This document shows positions 14,342-23,900 of a DNA stretch of 64,000 nucleotides, in pieces; within the stretch, counting starts at the first letter, position 1, and each line of letters starts with the position of its first letter. The stretch lies in the NCBI GenBank assembly GCA_934248055.1, contig CAKQKI010000007.1:1-64000 (forward strand), written 5' to 3'. Position numbers and translations under genes: made by a program. Under the pieces are notes generated by a model. The model did not search any database, was not told the origin of the DNA, and was given only the letters and a program-made list of their open reading frames with translations. The DNA comes from an uncultured Clostridia bacterium. Lineage in GTDB: Bacteria > Bacillota > Clostridia > Christensenellales > Borkfalkiaceae.

Positions 14342-15406
14342 ATGAAAATAGGACTTTTAGGCTGCGGCACGATAGGCGGCGGCGTACTCGAACTCGTAGA
14401 CGGTCTGAACCGAAGCGATATAAAAATAGTAAAAGTATTCGATATGCCCTGTAAAAAACCTTTTCTTAAAGAAAGGTTTGCAGAATCCGCCGACGATATA
14501 ACTTTAAATCCCGAAATCGACACCGTGGTTGAAGCGATGGGCGGCGACAGGTTTCCTTACGAATGTATAAAAAAGGCGCTTTTATCAGGGAAAAACGTGG
14601 TTACTTCGAATAAAGAAGTGGTAAGCGTTCATTTCGAAGAGTTTTATAAAACAGCAAAAGAAAAAGGAGTGTATTTTTTGTGCGAAGCGTCCGTCGGCGG
14701 CGGAATACCGCTTATATGCTCTGTTATCGACGAGTTGAAAGTAAATTCCGCAAACCGTATTTACGGCATTATCAACGGCACCACGAATTACGTTTTAACG
14801 CGTATGCGCGAAGACGGGTTGACGCTCGAAAAGGCGCTTGAAATCGCAAGAGAACTCGGTTTTGCCGAGTACGACGCTACCGCAGATCTCGAAGGTCTCG
14901 ATATGGTAAGAAAAATCTGCATACTTTCTTCCATCGCGTATAAAGGTTACCTTCCTTACGATAAAATCGTTCACAGCGGTATATCGAAAATTAAAAGAGA
15001 AATACTCGAAGATATTAAAAAACGGGGCTATAGCCTTAAATTCGTTGCGGAAAGCAGGCTTGAAGGCGATACGGTAACGGTTGCGGTAGAACCGGTTTTA
15101 ATAAAACCCGAAAATCCGCTTAATACGGTAAATTATGAATACAACGCGGTGTACGTCGACTTTTCAAACAGCGGCACGTTGGGTTTTTACGGAAAAGGCG
15201 CGGGAAAATTTCCTACAGCCGCCGCTATGGTTTCCGATCTTATGCGAATAAAAGAAGGCGCGGCTAAATATTATTTTGAATGCGAACGAAGTATTAAAGT
15301 TGAAAATTTCCGCAAAAAAGCGTCGTATTACGCGTTTGCGGACGGAAAAGGCAAAATCGGCGGATATGAAGACGGCGATTACGAATTTATTGCGAGAATT
15401 TTTTGA
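14342..15406 (+). CDS. hom: Homoserine dehydrogenase, short form
   Basis: 354 residues. The Rossmann start IGLLGCGTIGGGVLELV (about 3-19) binds NAD(P). The catalytic domain has TSNKEVVS, EASVGGGIPLI, GIINGTTNYVLTRM (about 140-153) and FAEYDATADLEGLDMVRK with the catalytic Lys. It reduces aspartate semialdehyde to homoserine. The C-terminal ACT domain seen in many homologues is absent, so direct threonine inhibition is unlikely. An AGGGGG-type Shine-Dalgarno site precedes the ATG. It ends 11 bases before asd. Confidence 0.94.
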   Translation: MKIGLLGCGTIGGGVLELVDGLNRSDIKIVKVFDMPCKKPFLKERFAESADDITLNPEIDTVVEAMGGDRFPYECIKKALLSGKNVVTSNKEVVSVHFEEFYKTAKEKGVYFLCEASVGGGIPLICSVIDELKVNSANRIYGIINGTTNYVLTRMREDGLTLEKALEIARELGFAEYDATADLEGLDMVRKICILSSIAYKGYLPYDKIVHSGISKIKREILEDIKKRGYSLKFVAESRLEGDTVTVAVEPVLIKPENPLNTVNYEYNAVYVDFSNSGTLGFYGKGAGKFPTAAAMVSDLMRIKEGAAKYYFECERSIKVENFRKKASYYAFADGKGKIGGYEDGDYEFIARIF

Positions 15407-15417
15407 AGGTGAATAAA

Positions 15418-16416
15418 ATGAATAAAAAATACAACGTAGCGGTTGTCGGAGCGACGGGGCTTGTCGGTTCGACGTTTTTAAAGGTCCTTGACGAATACGA
15501 TTTCCCCATATCCCGTCTTACGCTTTTCGCGTCTGAAAAAAGCGCGGGAAAAACCGTAGAATTCAAAGGAAAAGAATATAAACTCAAAAAACTCGAAAAG
15601 GGTTGTTTCGAAGGCGTGGAAGTCGCATTGTTCAGCGCGGGCGGAAAAGTCAGCGAAGAATGGGCGCCCGAAGCGGAAAAAAGCGGCGCGGTGGTTATAG
15701 ACAATTCGAGCGCGTTCAGAATGGTTAAAGAATGCGCGCTTATCGTTCCCGAAATAAATATTTCGGCATTTGACGGCGCGCGAAAAATAATCGCAAATCC
15801 GAATTGCAGTACCATTCAGTGCGTGTTGCCGTTAAAGCCGTTGAAAGATAAATTCGGCTTAAAAAGAGTAATTTATTCAACCTATCAGGCGGTTTCGGGC
15901 AGCGGACAGAAGGGTAAAAACGATTTAATCCGCACGCTGAAAGGCGAAAAACCCGAGTTTTATCCTTACGATATTTCAAAAACCTGTATTCCGCATATCG
16001 ACGTTTTCACCGATAACGGTTACACGAAAGAAGAAATAAAAATGATAAACGAAACGCGTAAAATACTCGATTTACCGAACCTTCCCGTGTCTGCAACGTG
16101 CGTTCGCGTTCCCGTTTTAAACGCACACGCCGTTTCGATTGCGGCAGAACTTGAAAAACCGTTTACGCTCGACGAAATAAAAAAGGCTTTCGCGGAGCAA
16201 AAAGGAGTGGTGGTTGCAGACGATCCCCAAAACAACGTTTACCCCGTATCGACGATGGCAAACGGGAACGACAGCGTATACGTAGGCAGAATAAGAAGAG
16301 ATTTATCCTGCGAAAACGGAATTTTATTTTACGCCGTGAGCGACAATATCCGTAAAGGCGCGGCTTCCAACGCCGTGCAGATAGCGGAAGAACTTATCAA
16401 AGAGGATAAAATATGA
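15418..16416 (+). CDS. asd: Aspartate-semialdehyde dehydrogenase
   Basis: 332 residues from the ATG at 15418, which has GAAGGTG upstream. A TTG five codons earlier is possible but overlaps the Shine-Dalgarno site. NADP-binding VAVVGATGLVGSTFLKVL starts the protein. The catalytic Cys lies in IIANPNCSTIQCVLPLKP (about 125-142). The substrate-binding VSATCVRVPVLNAHAVSI (about 225-242) has the typical His. It reduces aspartyl phosphate to the semialdehyde, the branch point to lysine, threonine and methionine. It overlaps the aspartokinase start (ATGA), so the two are translationally coupled. Confidence 0.96.
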   Translation: MNKKYNVAVVGATGLVGSTFLKVLDEYDFPISRLTLFASEKSAGKTVEFKGKEYKLKKLEKGCFEGVEVALFSAGGKVSEEWAPEAEKSGAVVIDNSSAFRMVKECALIVPEINISAFDGARKIIANPNCSTIQCVLPLKPLKDKFGLKRVIYSTYQAVSGSGQKGKNDLIRTLKGEKPEFYPYDISKTCIPHIDVFTDNGYTKEEIKMINETRKILDLPNLPVSATCVRVPVLNAHAVSIAAELEKPFTLDEIKKAFAEQKGVVVADDPQNNVYPVSTMANGNDSVYVGRIRRDLSCENGILFYAVSDNIRKGAASNAVQIAEELIKEDKI

Positions 16417-17720
16417 TAACCGTTGCAAAATTCGGCGGCTCGTCTGTGGCGAGCGCCGCGCAATTCAGAAAAGTAAAAGAAATAATCGACGCCGATAAAA
16501 AAAGAAAGGCGGTAGTGGTGTCTGCTCTCGGCAAGAGATTCAAAGGGGATAACAAAGTAACCGATTTACTCTTTCTTCTCTCCGCGCATATCCGCTACGG
16601 AGTGGACTGTTCGGCCGTTCTGAATTCTATTTTCGAGCGTTACGAAGAAATACGCAAAGAACTCGGAATAAGCGTCGACTTAAAACGCGAATTCGACGTT
16701 ATTAAAGAGAATATTGCGCGCCGAGCGAGCGAAGAGTATATAGTAAGCCGCGGCGAATATCTTTGCGCTAAACTTATGGCTGAATATCTCGGATTTTCGT
16801 TCGTGGACGCAGCCGAAATAGTTTTTTTCCGTTACGACGGCAAAATCGATTATGAAAAAACGGGCGAAGCGGTGAGAAGCGCGTTTGAAAAGGTAGGAAA
16901 TATCGTCGTTCCCGGGTTTTACGGCGCGTATCCAACGGGCGAAATAAAATTATTGTCGCGCGGGGGATCGGATATAACGGGTTCGTTGCTTGCCATGGCG
17001 CTCGGCGCGGAAAAATACGAAAACTGGACCGACGTGAGCGGAATGCTTTCCGCAGACCCTAAAATAGTCAAGGACCCGAAGGGAATAAAAGAAGTTACTT
17101 ATTCCGAACTTCGCGAATTGTCGTATATGGGCGCGAGCGTTCTTCACGAAGAAACCATTTTTCCGATAAGAGAACTCAATATTCCCATTCATATTTTAAA
17201 CACTAATCGTCCCGACGACGAAGGCACGATGATTTTAAAATCGTCAAACGACAAAAGCAGTATAATAACGGGAATTGCGGGCAAAAAAAACTATCGTGCG
17301 TTTACCGTGTTAAAAGAAATAAGCGCTGATAAGTTTGCGGTGATAAGAAAAGCGCTCGATACTTTCGCGTCGTTCAAAGTTGCCGTCGAGCATATTCCCA
17401 CGGCTATAGACTCGTTTACGGTTATCGTAGACGGAGCAAGCGTTGAAAAAATAGTTTACGACGTTATAAGCGAACTTAAAAAAATAGACGGCGTTATTTC
17501 GGTTGAAGTAGATAACGACCTTGCTCTCGTTGCGGTCGTAGGAAGAAACATGGCGCTTAAACCGGGTATGTCGGGAACGCTTTTCTCGATTTTCGGAAAG
17601 AACGGAATAAACATTAAAACGATTGCGCAGTCCGCAAAAGAAATAAGCATAATCGTGGGCGTTTCTAACGAAGATTTCGAAAACGCCGTGCGTGCCATTT
17701 ATAACGAAGTGGTTTTATAA
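16413..17720 (+). CDS. lysC: Aspartate kinase
   Basis: 435 residues. The kinase domain begins VAKFGGSSVASAAQF (about 4-18), with SRGEYLCAKLMAEYL, VPGFYGAYPTGEIKLLSRGGSD (about 168-189) and the WTDVSGMLSADPK nucleotide loop. The C-terminal ~140 residues are a tandem ACT pair (VIVDGASVEKIVYDVI; GTLFSIFGKNGINIKTIAQSAKEISIIV) that usually binds the inhibitor amino acid. It phosphorylates aspartate. It is last in the operon. The gene name is by family only; the feedback ligand is not readable. Confidence 0.95.
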   Translation: MITVAKFGGSSVASAAQFRKVKEIIDADKKRKAVVVSALGKRFKGDNKVTDLLFLLSAHIRYGVDCSAVLNSIFERYEEIRKELGISVDLKREFDVIKENIARRASEEYIVSRGEYLCAKLMAEYLGFSFVDAAEIVFFRYDGKIDYEKTGEAVRSAFEKVGNIVVPGFYGAYPTGEIKLLSRGGSDITGSLLAMALGAEKYENWTDVSGMLSADPKIVKDPKGIKEVTYSELRELSYMGASVLHEETIFPIRELNIPIHILNTNRPDDEGTMILKSSNDKSSIITGIAGKKNYRAFTVLKEISADKFAVIRKALDTFASFKVAVEHIPTAIDSFTVIVDGASVEKIVYDVISELKKIDGVISVEVDNDLALVAVVGRNMALKPGMSGTLFSIFGKNGINIKTIAQSAKEISIIVGVSNEDFENAVRAIYNEVVL

Positions 17721-17750
17721 TTATTTTTGGCTGGTATTCAAGAAAATATA

Positions 17751-17783
17751 ACAGCCGCAACTCCACATCGGAGTTGCGGCTGT
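17751..17783. terminator. Long hairpin between convergent lysC and trkH
   Basis: Perfect 14-bp stem ACAGCCGCAACTCC / GGAGTTGCGGCTGT with a five-base loop. T-runs are weak on both sides. The position between convergent ends suggests a bidirectional terminator. Confidence 0.75.
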
Positions 17784-17800
17784 CGTTTATTACGTGAGTT

Positions 17801-19246
17801 TTATTGTTTGAACCAGGTTGACGGCGCAACGAGTATCAGAAGGGGATAAATTTCAAGTCTGCCGAGAAGCATTGCCGCCATTAAAAGCAATTTGCTAAGC
17901 GGCGCGTACGCGGCGTAACTCGACATGGGGCCGACCACGCCGAGTCCCGGACCTATGTTATTGAAGCACGATACCGTCGCGCTGAGATTCGTTTCTATCG
18001 AAAATCCGTTAAACGACAGCAAAAGGAAAATCACGCTGATTATTATCATATAGATAGAGAAATACGAAGTAACGCCGTTTACCGTGCTTTCGTCTACCTG
18101 TTTTCCTTCGAATTTGATAACGTCTACGGTGTTAGGGTTGAGCGTATGCCTGATGCCCGAACGGATTTTTTTAATAAGCAGAATAAATCTCGAAACTTTC
18201 AGACCGCCGGCGGTCGAGCCTGCCGAACCGCCGATAAACATAAGGAGAAGAAGTATCGTTTTCGACGCTTCGTTCCACTTATTGAAATCGGCCGTAGCAA
18301 ACCCCGTTGTGGTTATAACCGACGAAACCTGAAAGAACGCCGTTTTTACCGTGTCGATAAAGCCCGCGCAGGTTGAGTAAACGTTGAACGCTATGCCGAC
18401 GGTCGCCGCAAGAATTATAAAAAGATAAACGCGTAATTCCGTGCTTTTAAGCGCGGTTTTTATTTTGCCTATTATAATAAGAAAATACACGTTGAAGTTT
18501 ATACCGCATAAAAGCATAAAAACGGCTATCGTCCACTGAATAAAGGAATTGTATCCCGCAAGACTGTCAGGCTTTATTCCGAAACCGCCCGTACCCACCG
18601 TTCCGAAAGTGTGAATCGCGCTTTCAAAAGGAGTCATTCCGCCGAAAAGAAGCATAATGAACAGGGCGGCGGTTATGCCCACGTATATAAGGTAAAGAAT
18701 TTTGGCGGTGTCTTTCGAGCGGGGAACTATTTTGTCTACGAGAGGCCCCGGCATTTCCGCACGGAGAACGTGCATCGTTCTGTCCTGCGTTTTCGAGCCG
18801 AACGCCACTACGAACACGATAATTCCCATACCGCCGACCCAGTGAGTGAAACTTCGCCAGATAAGCGCGCCGTGCGAAAGCGCCGTTACGTCTTCTATAA
18901 CCGAAGCGCCCGTCGTCGTAAATCCGCTTACCGTTTCGAAAAGCGCGTCGATAAACGACGGAATTTCTCCGCTTAAAACAAACGGAAGCGCGCCTATCAG
19001 CGATAAAACTATCCAGGCAAGCGCAACCGAAACAAAGCCTTCTTTGGAAAAATAAGCGCGGCTTTTAGGCTTTATAAGATAAGTTGCCATAAGTCCGACG
19101 ACTATCGCCGCCGTCATTACGACGGAAAACCAGAAAGCCGTTTTGTATTCGCCGTAAGCAAGCGAAACAACGCCCGGAAGTATCATCAGAACTCCTTCCG
19201 CCGCTACTACTTTGCCCACGGTGTTTATAACCATTCTATGATTCAT
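17801..19246 (-). CDS. trkH: Trk/Ktr potassium uptake channel subunit
   Basis: 481 residues with about ten hydrophobic segments in the four-repeat MPM pattern of TrkH/KtrB. Pore-loop glycine motifs are visible: SGFTTTGASVI (about 107-117), GTVGTGGFGIKPDSL (about 219-233), ITTTGFATADFNKW (about 315-328) and CFNNIGPGLGVVG (about 434-446). The NWVGG-like FTHWVGGMGIIVF also fits. It forms the K+ conducting membrane part gated by the TrkA ring encoded just upstream (gap 11 bases). AAAGGAAAG precedes the ATG. Confidence 0.95.
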   Translation of the reverse strand: MNHRMVINTVGKVVAAEGVLMILPGVVSLAYGEYKTAFWFSVVMTAAIVVGLMATYLIKPKSRAYFSKEGFVSVALAWIVLSLIGALPFVLSGEIPSFIDALFETVSGFTTTGASVIEDVTALSHGALIWRSFTHWVGGMGIIVFVVAFGSKTQDRTMHVLRAEMPGPLVDKIVPRSKDTAKILYLIYVGITAALFIMLLFGGMTPFESAIHTFGTVGTGGFGIKPDSLAGYNSFIQWTIAVFMLLCGINFNVYFLIIIGKIKTALKSTELRVYLFIILAATVGIAFNVYSTCAGFIDTVKTAFFQVSSVITTTGFATADFNKWNEASKTILLLLMFIGGSAGSTAGGLKVSRFILLIKKIRSGIRHTLNPNTVDVIKFEGKQVDESTVNGVTSYFSIYMIIISVIFLLLSFNGFSIETNLSATVSCFNNIGPGLGVVGPMSSYAAYAPLSKLLLMAAMLLGRLEIYPLLILVAPSTWFKQ

Positions 19247-19257
19247 AAACTTTCCTT

Positions 19258-20631
19258 TCAGGACTGTTGTCTTACGATAACGTCCGATAAATCGTATAAA
19301 CTCTGCCCCGCGGTTATTACTATTACTTTGTCGCCCGCGGCGATTTTGTCTTCTCCGCCGGGGATAATAGTTTTGCCGTCGCGTATTAAACCCGCGATAA
19401 TGGTTGCGGGGGTAAACTGCAGTTTTTTAAGCGGCACGCCTATATATTTAAAATCGCTCATAACCCCGAATTCCGCGGCTTCGGCTTTTCCGTTCATAAG
19501 AGAATAAAGATTTTCTATCTTCGTGCCTTTCGCGCCCTGAAGAGAACGGGCGTATCTTACGAGAACGTCCGCCACGATTTCTTTCGGGGTAATAATCGTT
19601 TCAAGCCCCGCTTTTTCAGCCATATCGCAGAGTTCGTCGCGATTGATTTTGGTAAGCACTTTTCCCACGCCTTTATCGGCGGCGTACATGCTCATAAGAA
19701 TATTTTCTTCGTCTTTACCCGTTAAAGAAACGAACGCGTCCGTCGTTAAAACTCCGTTTTCGGTTAAAAGTTCGTGCGACATGCCGTCGCCTTCTATAAT
19801 CGTCGCTCCGCTTGGCAAAATGGCGCACATTTCCTCGCACTTTTGCCTGTTTTTTTCAATAATTCTTACCGGAGTTTTCGACGAAATAAGAAGTTCGGAA
19901 AGATAAAACGCCGTCTTGCCGCCGCCGACTATAATAACGTCGCGTATGGGGCGTTTTAAAAAATTCATCATTTTTAAGAGTTTGTGGCTTTCCGTTATCG
20001 AAGCGATAACGCCTATTTTATCTCCTTCTCTGAACACGAACGAGCCGTTGGGAATAAAAACTTCTTCGCCGCGCAGTACGGCGCAGATTAAAAAGTCAAG
20101 CGGATATTTTTTTCTTAATTCGCAAAGCGGAACGTTGATTAAAGGACTGTCTGACTTAAGAATGAGTTCCGCCATTTCAAACAGGCGGTTGGAAAACGTT
20201 TCGACTTTCGTTGCGGAAGGCAGTTTTATTATATTGAAAACCGTCTGCGCGGTTAAAAGTTCGGGGTTTATCGTGAGCGACAGTTCGAGTTGGTCTTTTA
20301 TATATTCGAAACCTTTGCTGTTGAATTCGTAATCTCTCGTTCTCGCAACGGTGTGAGCCGCGCCCATTTTTTTAGCGATAAAACAGGAAAGCATATTGAG
20401 TTCGTCAAGACTCGTTACCGCTATAAACAAATCGGCTTCCGCCGCACCCGCGTCTTTTAAAATATCGAACGACGCGCCGTCGCCGCACATGCCGATAACG
20501 TCAAAAGTGTCGGTAACGTTTTCGATAACGGTTTTATTGCTGTCTATAACCGTAACGTCGTGCTTTTCTTTAAGCATGCTGATTATAATTGCTTTGCCGA
20601 TTTTACCGGCGCCTACTATAATAACTTTCAT
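19258..20631 (-). CDS. trkA: Trk potassium uptake regulatory subunit
   Basis: 457 residues with two RCK-N/RCK-C units. The first Rossmann fold is VIIVGAGKIGKAI (about 3-15) with the acidic end VIDSN, which points to NAD(H) binding. The second is VIIVGGGKTAFYLSELL (about 230-246). RCK-C segments follow each (about 140-215 and 375-455). It binds nucleotides on the cytoplasmic face and gates TrkH. It is first of the two-gene operon. There is no strong Shine-Dalgarno site before the ATG. The promoter lies about 100 bases upstream at 20727-20755. Confidence 0.95.
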   Translation of the reverse strand: MKVIIVGAGKIGKAIIISMLKEKHDVTVIDSNKTVIENVTDTFDVIGMCGDGASFDILKDAGAAEADLFIAVTSLDELNMLSCFIAKKMGAAHTVARTRDYEFNSKGFEYIKDQLELSLTINPELLTAQTVFNIIKLPSATKVETFSNRLFEMAELILKSDSPLINVPLCELRKKYPLDFLICAVLRGEEVFIPNGSFVFREGDKIGVIASITESHKLLKMMNFLKRPIRDVIIVGGGKTAFYLSELLISSKTPVRIIEKNRQKCEEMCAILPSGATIIEGDGMSHELLTENGVLTTDAFVSLTGKDEENILMSMYAADKGVGKVLTKINRDELCDMAEKAGLETIITPKEIVADVLVRYARSLQGAKGTKIENLYSLMNGKAEAAEFGVMSDFKYIGVPLKKLQFTPATIIAGLIRDGKTIIPGGEDKIAAGDKVIVITAGQSLYDLSDVIVRQQS

Positions 20632-20726
20632 ATACTAAAAACCATCGTAATAAACGTAATAAACCTTTTGCCTTTTTGCAAAATATTTAAATTTTTGAAG
20701 GCGGGTTTACGACCTTTAACGCTAAG

Positions 20727-20760
20727 ATTATACCACTTTATATTTTTAAATGCAAGTGGT
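20727..20760 (-). promoter_or_regulatory. Promoter of trkA-trkH with inverted repeat
   Basis: Minus strand: -35 TTGCAT (20755-20750), 17-base spacer, -10 TATAAT (20732-20727). Perfect 7-bp arms ACCACTT (20732-20738) and AAGTGGT (20754-20760) overlap both boxes, which suits a repressor site. Confidence 0.7.
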
Positions 20761-20863
20761 TGATATAAGCGGGGCGAGAATAATTAAACCCTTGTTACCG
20801 CGTTTTACGAGTCGATAAAACGTTGATAAAAACGCGGCGGGCTTTTTACGGCGGGATTTTTTT

Positions 20864-20903
20864 GTGAAAAATACTTGAAAATTTTTCACGGCAATGTTAT
20901 AAT
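20864..20903 (+). promoter_or_regulatory. Promoter with 9-bp inverted repeat for the Cys-repeat lipoprotein
   Basis: -35 TTGAAA (20875-20880), 17-base spacer, -10 TATAAT (20898-20903). A perfect inverted repeat GTGAAAAAT (20864-20872) / ATTTTTCAC (20881-20889) brackets the -35 box and would block it when bound. Confidence 0.72.
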
Positions 20904-20950
20904 ATTTACGCGATGAACTGAATATCGCTATAATATAAAGGAGTATAAAG

Positions 20951-23900
20951 ATGAAGAAAAAAACGTTGATTTTTCTTTTTACGGCTATGTTTTCGTGCAT
21001 GCTTGCATTCGTATTGACAGGCTGCAACGGCTGTAATAAAAATAAGTCGTGCGCTCACGAATTCGGCGCGCTCGTGGCGGGAACTCCCGCAACCTGCGAA
21101 ACGGACGGCTCGCGCTCGTATTACGAATGCGGTAAATGCCATTTGAAATTTGCCGCCGATAAAAAAACGCGGCTTTCCGACGACGATCTCGTTATTCCCG
21201 CGGGGCATGCGATAGCGTATACCGAAAAGGGTAAAGCCGCCACCTGTGAAAAAGAAGGAATAAAGCCGTATTCGTACTGTTCGGCGTGCGAAAAGTATCT
21301 TGACGAAAACGGAAACGAAATCAAAAATTACGTTACGCCGCGACTTTTACATAGTTTTGAAACGGCAAACGGCGTTTACGACGAAACCAAAAAAACCACT
21401 TTTAAAGAAGCGACCTGCGAAGAAGACGGAAATCAGGCGTACTATCATTGCGATAAATGCGGCGGATATTACGAAGAAACGTCGTCGGGACTCGAGAAAA
21501 AAGATAAAAACGATTTAGTTATTCCTAAAACGAATCATTCTTACAACCGCGTTGCTTATACGCCCGCAACGTGTACCGAAAACGGCGAACAATCGCATTA
21601 TCGTTGCAATAAGTGCGATAAATATTTCGACGCGTCGTTTAACGCCGTGACGAAAGAAAGTCTCGTTATTCCCGCGGGGCATAAAACCGAATTTGTTGCA
21701 GGAAAGCCCGCAACCTGTACGGAAAGCGGAGAAAAGGAGCGTTATCACTGCAAGGTGTGCGACAAAAACTTTGAAACTGAAGAATGCACCGCCGAAATTT
21801 CAGACGTGGTCGTCGCGGCAACGGGGCATACTTTCTACACGAACGGAATATTAGACGAGTCGAAGAAAATAGCGAGAAAAGAACCCACCGCGACTGAGAA
21901 CGGCTGGATAGAGCATTATCATTGCGACGCGTGCGGTAAAGATTTCAACGCCGCAGGCGAAAACACGGGTATTACTCTCGTTTATAACCACGAAATGACG
22001 TGGGTCGGCGAAGTTCCCGCCGATTGCGGTACGGGCGCGGACGGAGTAGCGGGGCATTACGTATGCAATTCGGGCGAAGGCGCGCATTATCATGATAAAA
22101 ACGGCAACGTTGCGGAATTATCGTCGTTCACGATTCCCGCCGCGCACGATTACGGTGAACTCGTTCCCGCAAGCAGCGGCGACTGCCTTAACAAGGCGCA
22201 CGTTGCGTATTATAAATGCTCGAAGTGCAATAAGTATTTCGACGAAGGAAAGGTTGAAAAACCCGAAGAAGAAATTTTCGTGGGTTACGGAAATCACGTT
22301 TTAGGTCAGTACTTATATCACGACGATAATTATCATTACCGTTATTGCGAAAAGGACGGCTGTACGTATAGCGAAAAATCGCCGCACATGGAGATTTACG
22401 TTTACGATACTGAAATCGATAAAGACGGCAGAGTGTCTTACCGTACGGAATGTTCCTACGATTGCGGACTTATAAAAGACGAAGGAAAAATCAACGCGAT
22501 CGTAGATATGAAGGCGGAAAACCTGATTTACGCGATAGGGTATGAAGGAAATGAATTAAACGTTATGGTTACGGAATCCGACGGCTGGAGTTATACCGTA
22601 TATAACGCCGTAAACGCGACGGAACTCGAAACGTATCTTAACGAAGCGGGAACCGATTTCGAAGGCGTAAAGAAAAAATCGCTTGCGTTTACTTACAGAA
22701 ACCTTACAAAGCAATTCGAAGTTACTTTCGTGGTTTACAAGGTGCTTGAAGTAAAACCCGCTTCGGCGGTGCAACAGTATTCCGCGATACAAGATTTGGA
22801 TCTCCGGTATATGGAATACAGGCTCGTAACTACCGCCGGCGAACAATATTTATCAGGTAACGTAACGGTTGCGGACAGCGAAAACGAAAGGCTTAAAGCG
22901 ATTACTTTTGCAGACGGCGAAACCGAAAAGGCGTTTACTTACAAATTAACCTATAACGATAAAGAATACGACGCGACTATCTATATTTCAAAAGAAAAAG
23001 CCGTTCAGAAACTTTTCCTTACGGATTCAAGCGTAGTGCAGGGAACTTATCCGAGAGTAACCTTATTCTATACGGATAATACTTCCGACGACGAACCCGT
23101 GTTTATAAACACGCTCGACGATATGGGCGGATTCGACGTGAACAAACCCGGCGTTCAGACGGTAACTTTAAGGCATAAACACGCTGTTTTAACGGTCAAA
23201 ATAACCGTTCTCGGGTTAAACGAAGTAAAAGAAACGGGACTTATGACTTCGAAAATCAAACTCGGCGAAAAGTTTATGCTCGTAGTTAAGTATAACAGCG
23301 GAAAAACGGAACTCGTTCCCATCGAAGAAAATATGATTGCAAGCGGCGGAATAAATTATTCCGAAGCGGGCGTGTACGATTTCACCGTGCAGTATAAAGG
23401 CTACAAAAACGGCATTCTGTATCAGGCGACAATCGTGGATCCCAACGATATGACGGTCGCAGGTATTTATCTTGTCGGCTGGCCGAACGAGTACGAATGG
23501 CTTATTGACGAAAACGAAGAGCCGATAGCGGACGTAGAAGGGCTTTATTTCAACGTTAACTACGCAAACGGCGACAATAAAGAAAACGTTGCCGTAACCC
23601 GCGATATGATAACTTTCGATATGAACGAAGCGAAAGAAGTTATTGCGGGAACCCGTGAAAGCCTTACCGTTACGATTACTTATATGGGCGCGCAATATAC
23701 GTTTAACGTTAAATTCGTAAGCAGTCGCGACGAAAATGCGATAAACGCCATAAACTGCTCAGACGACGTTTACGTTGCCGACGGCGAACTTCAGAAAGCC
23801 TTCGTTCGTATAAGAACGGATAAAGGAGCGTATTTTGTTCCTTTAACCGAAAGTATGCTTTACGTTAAAAACAGCGACGGCAACAACGTTAATTTCGATA

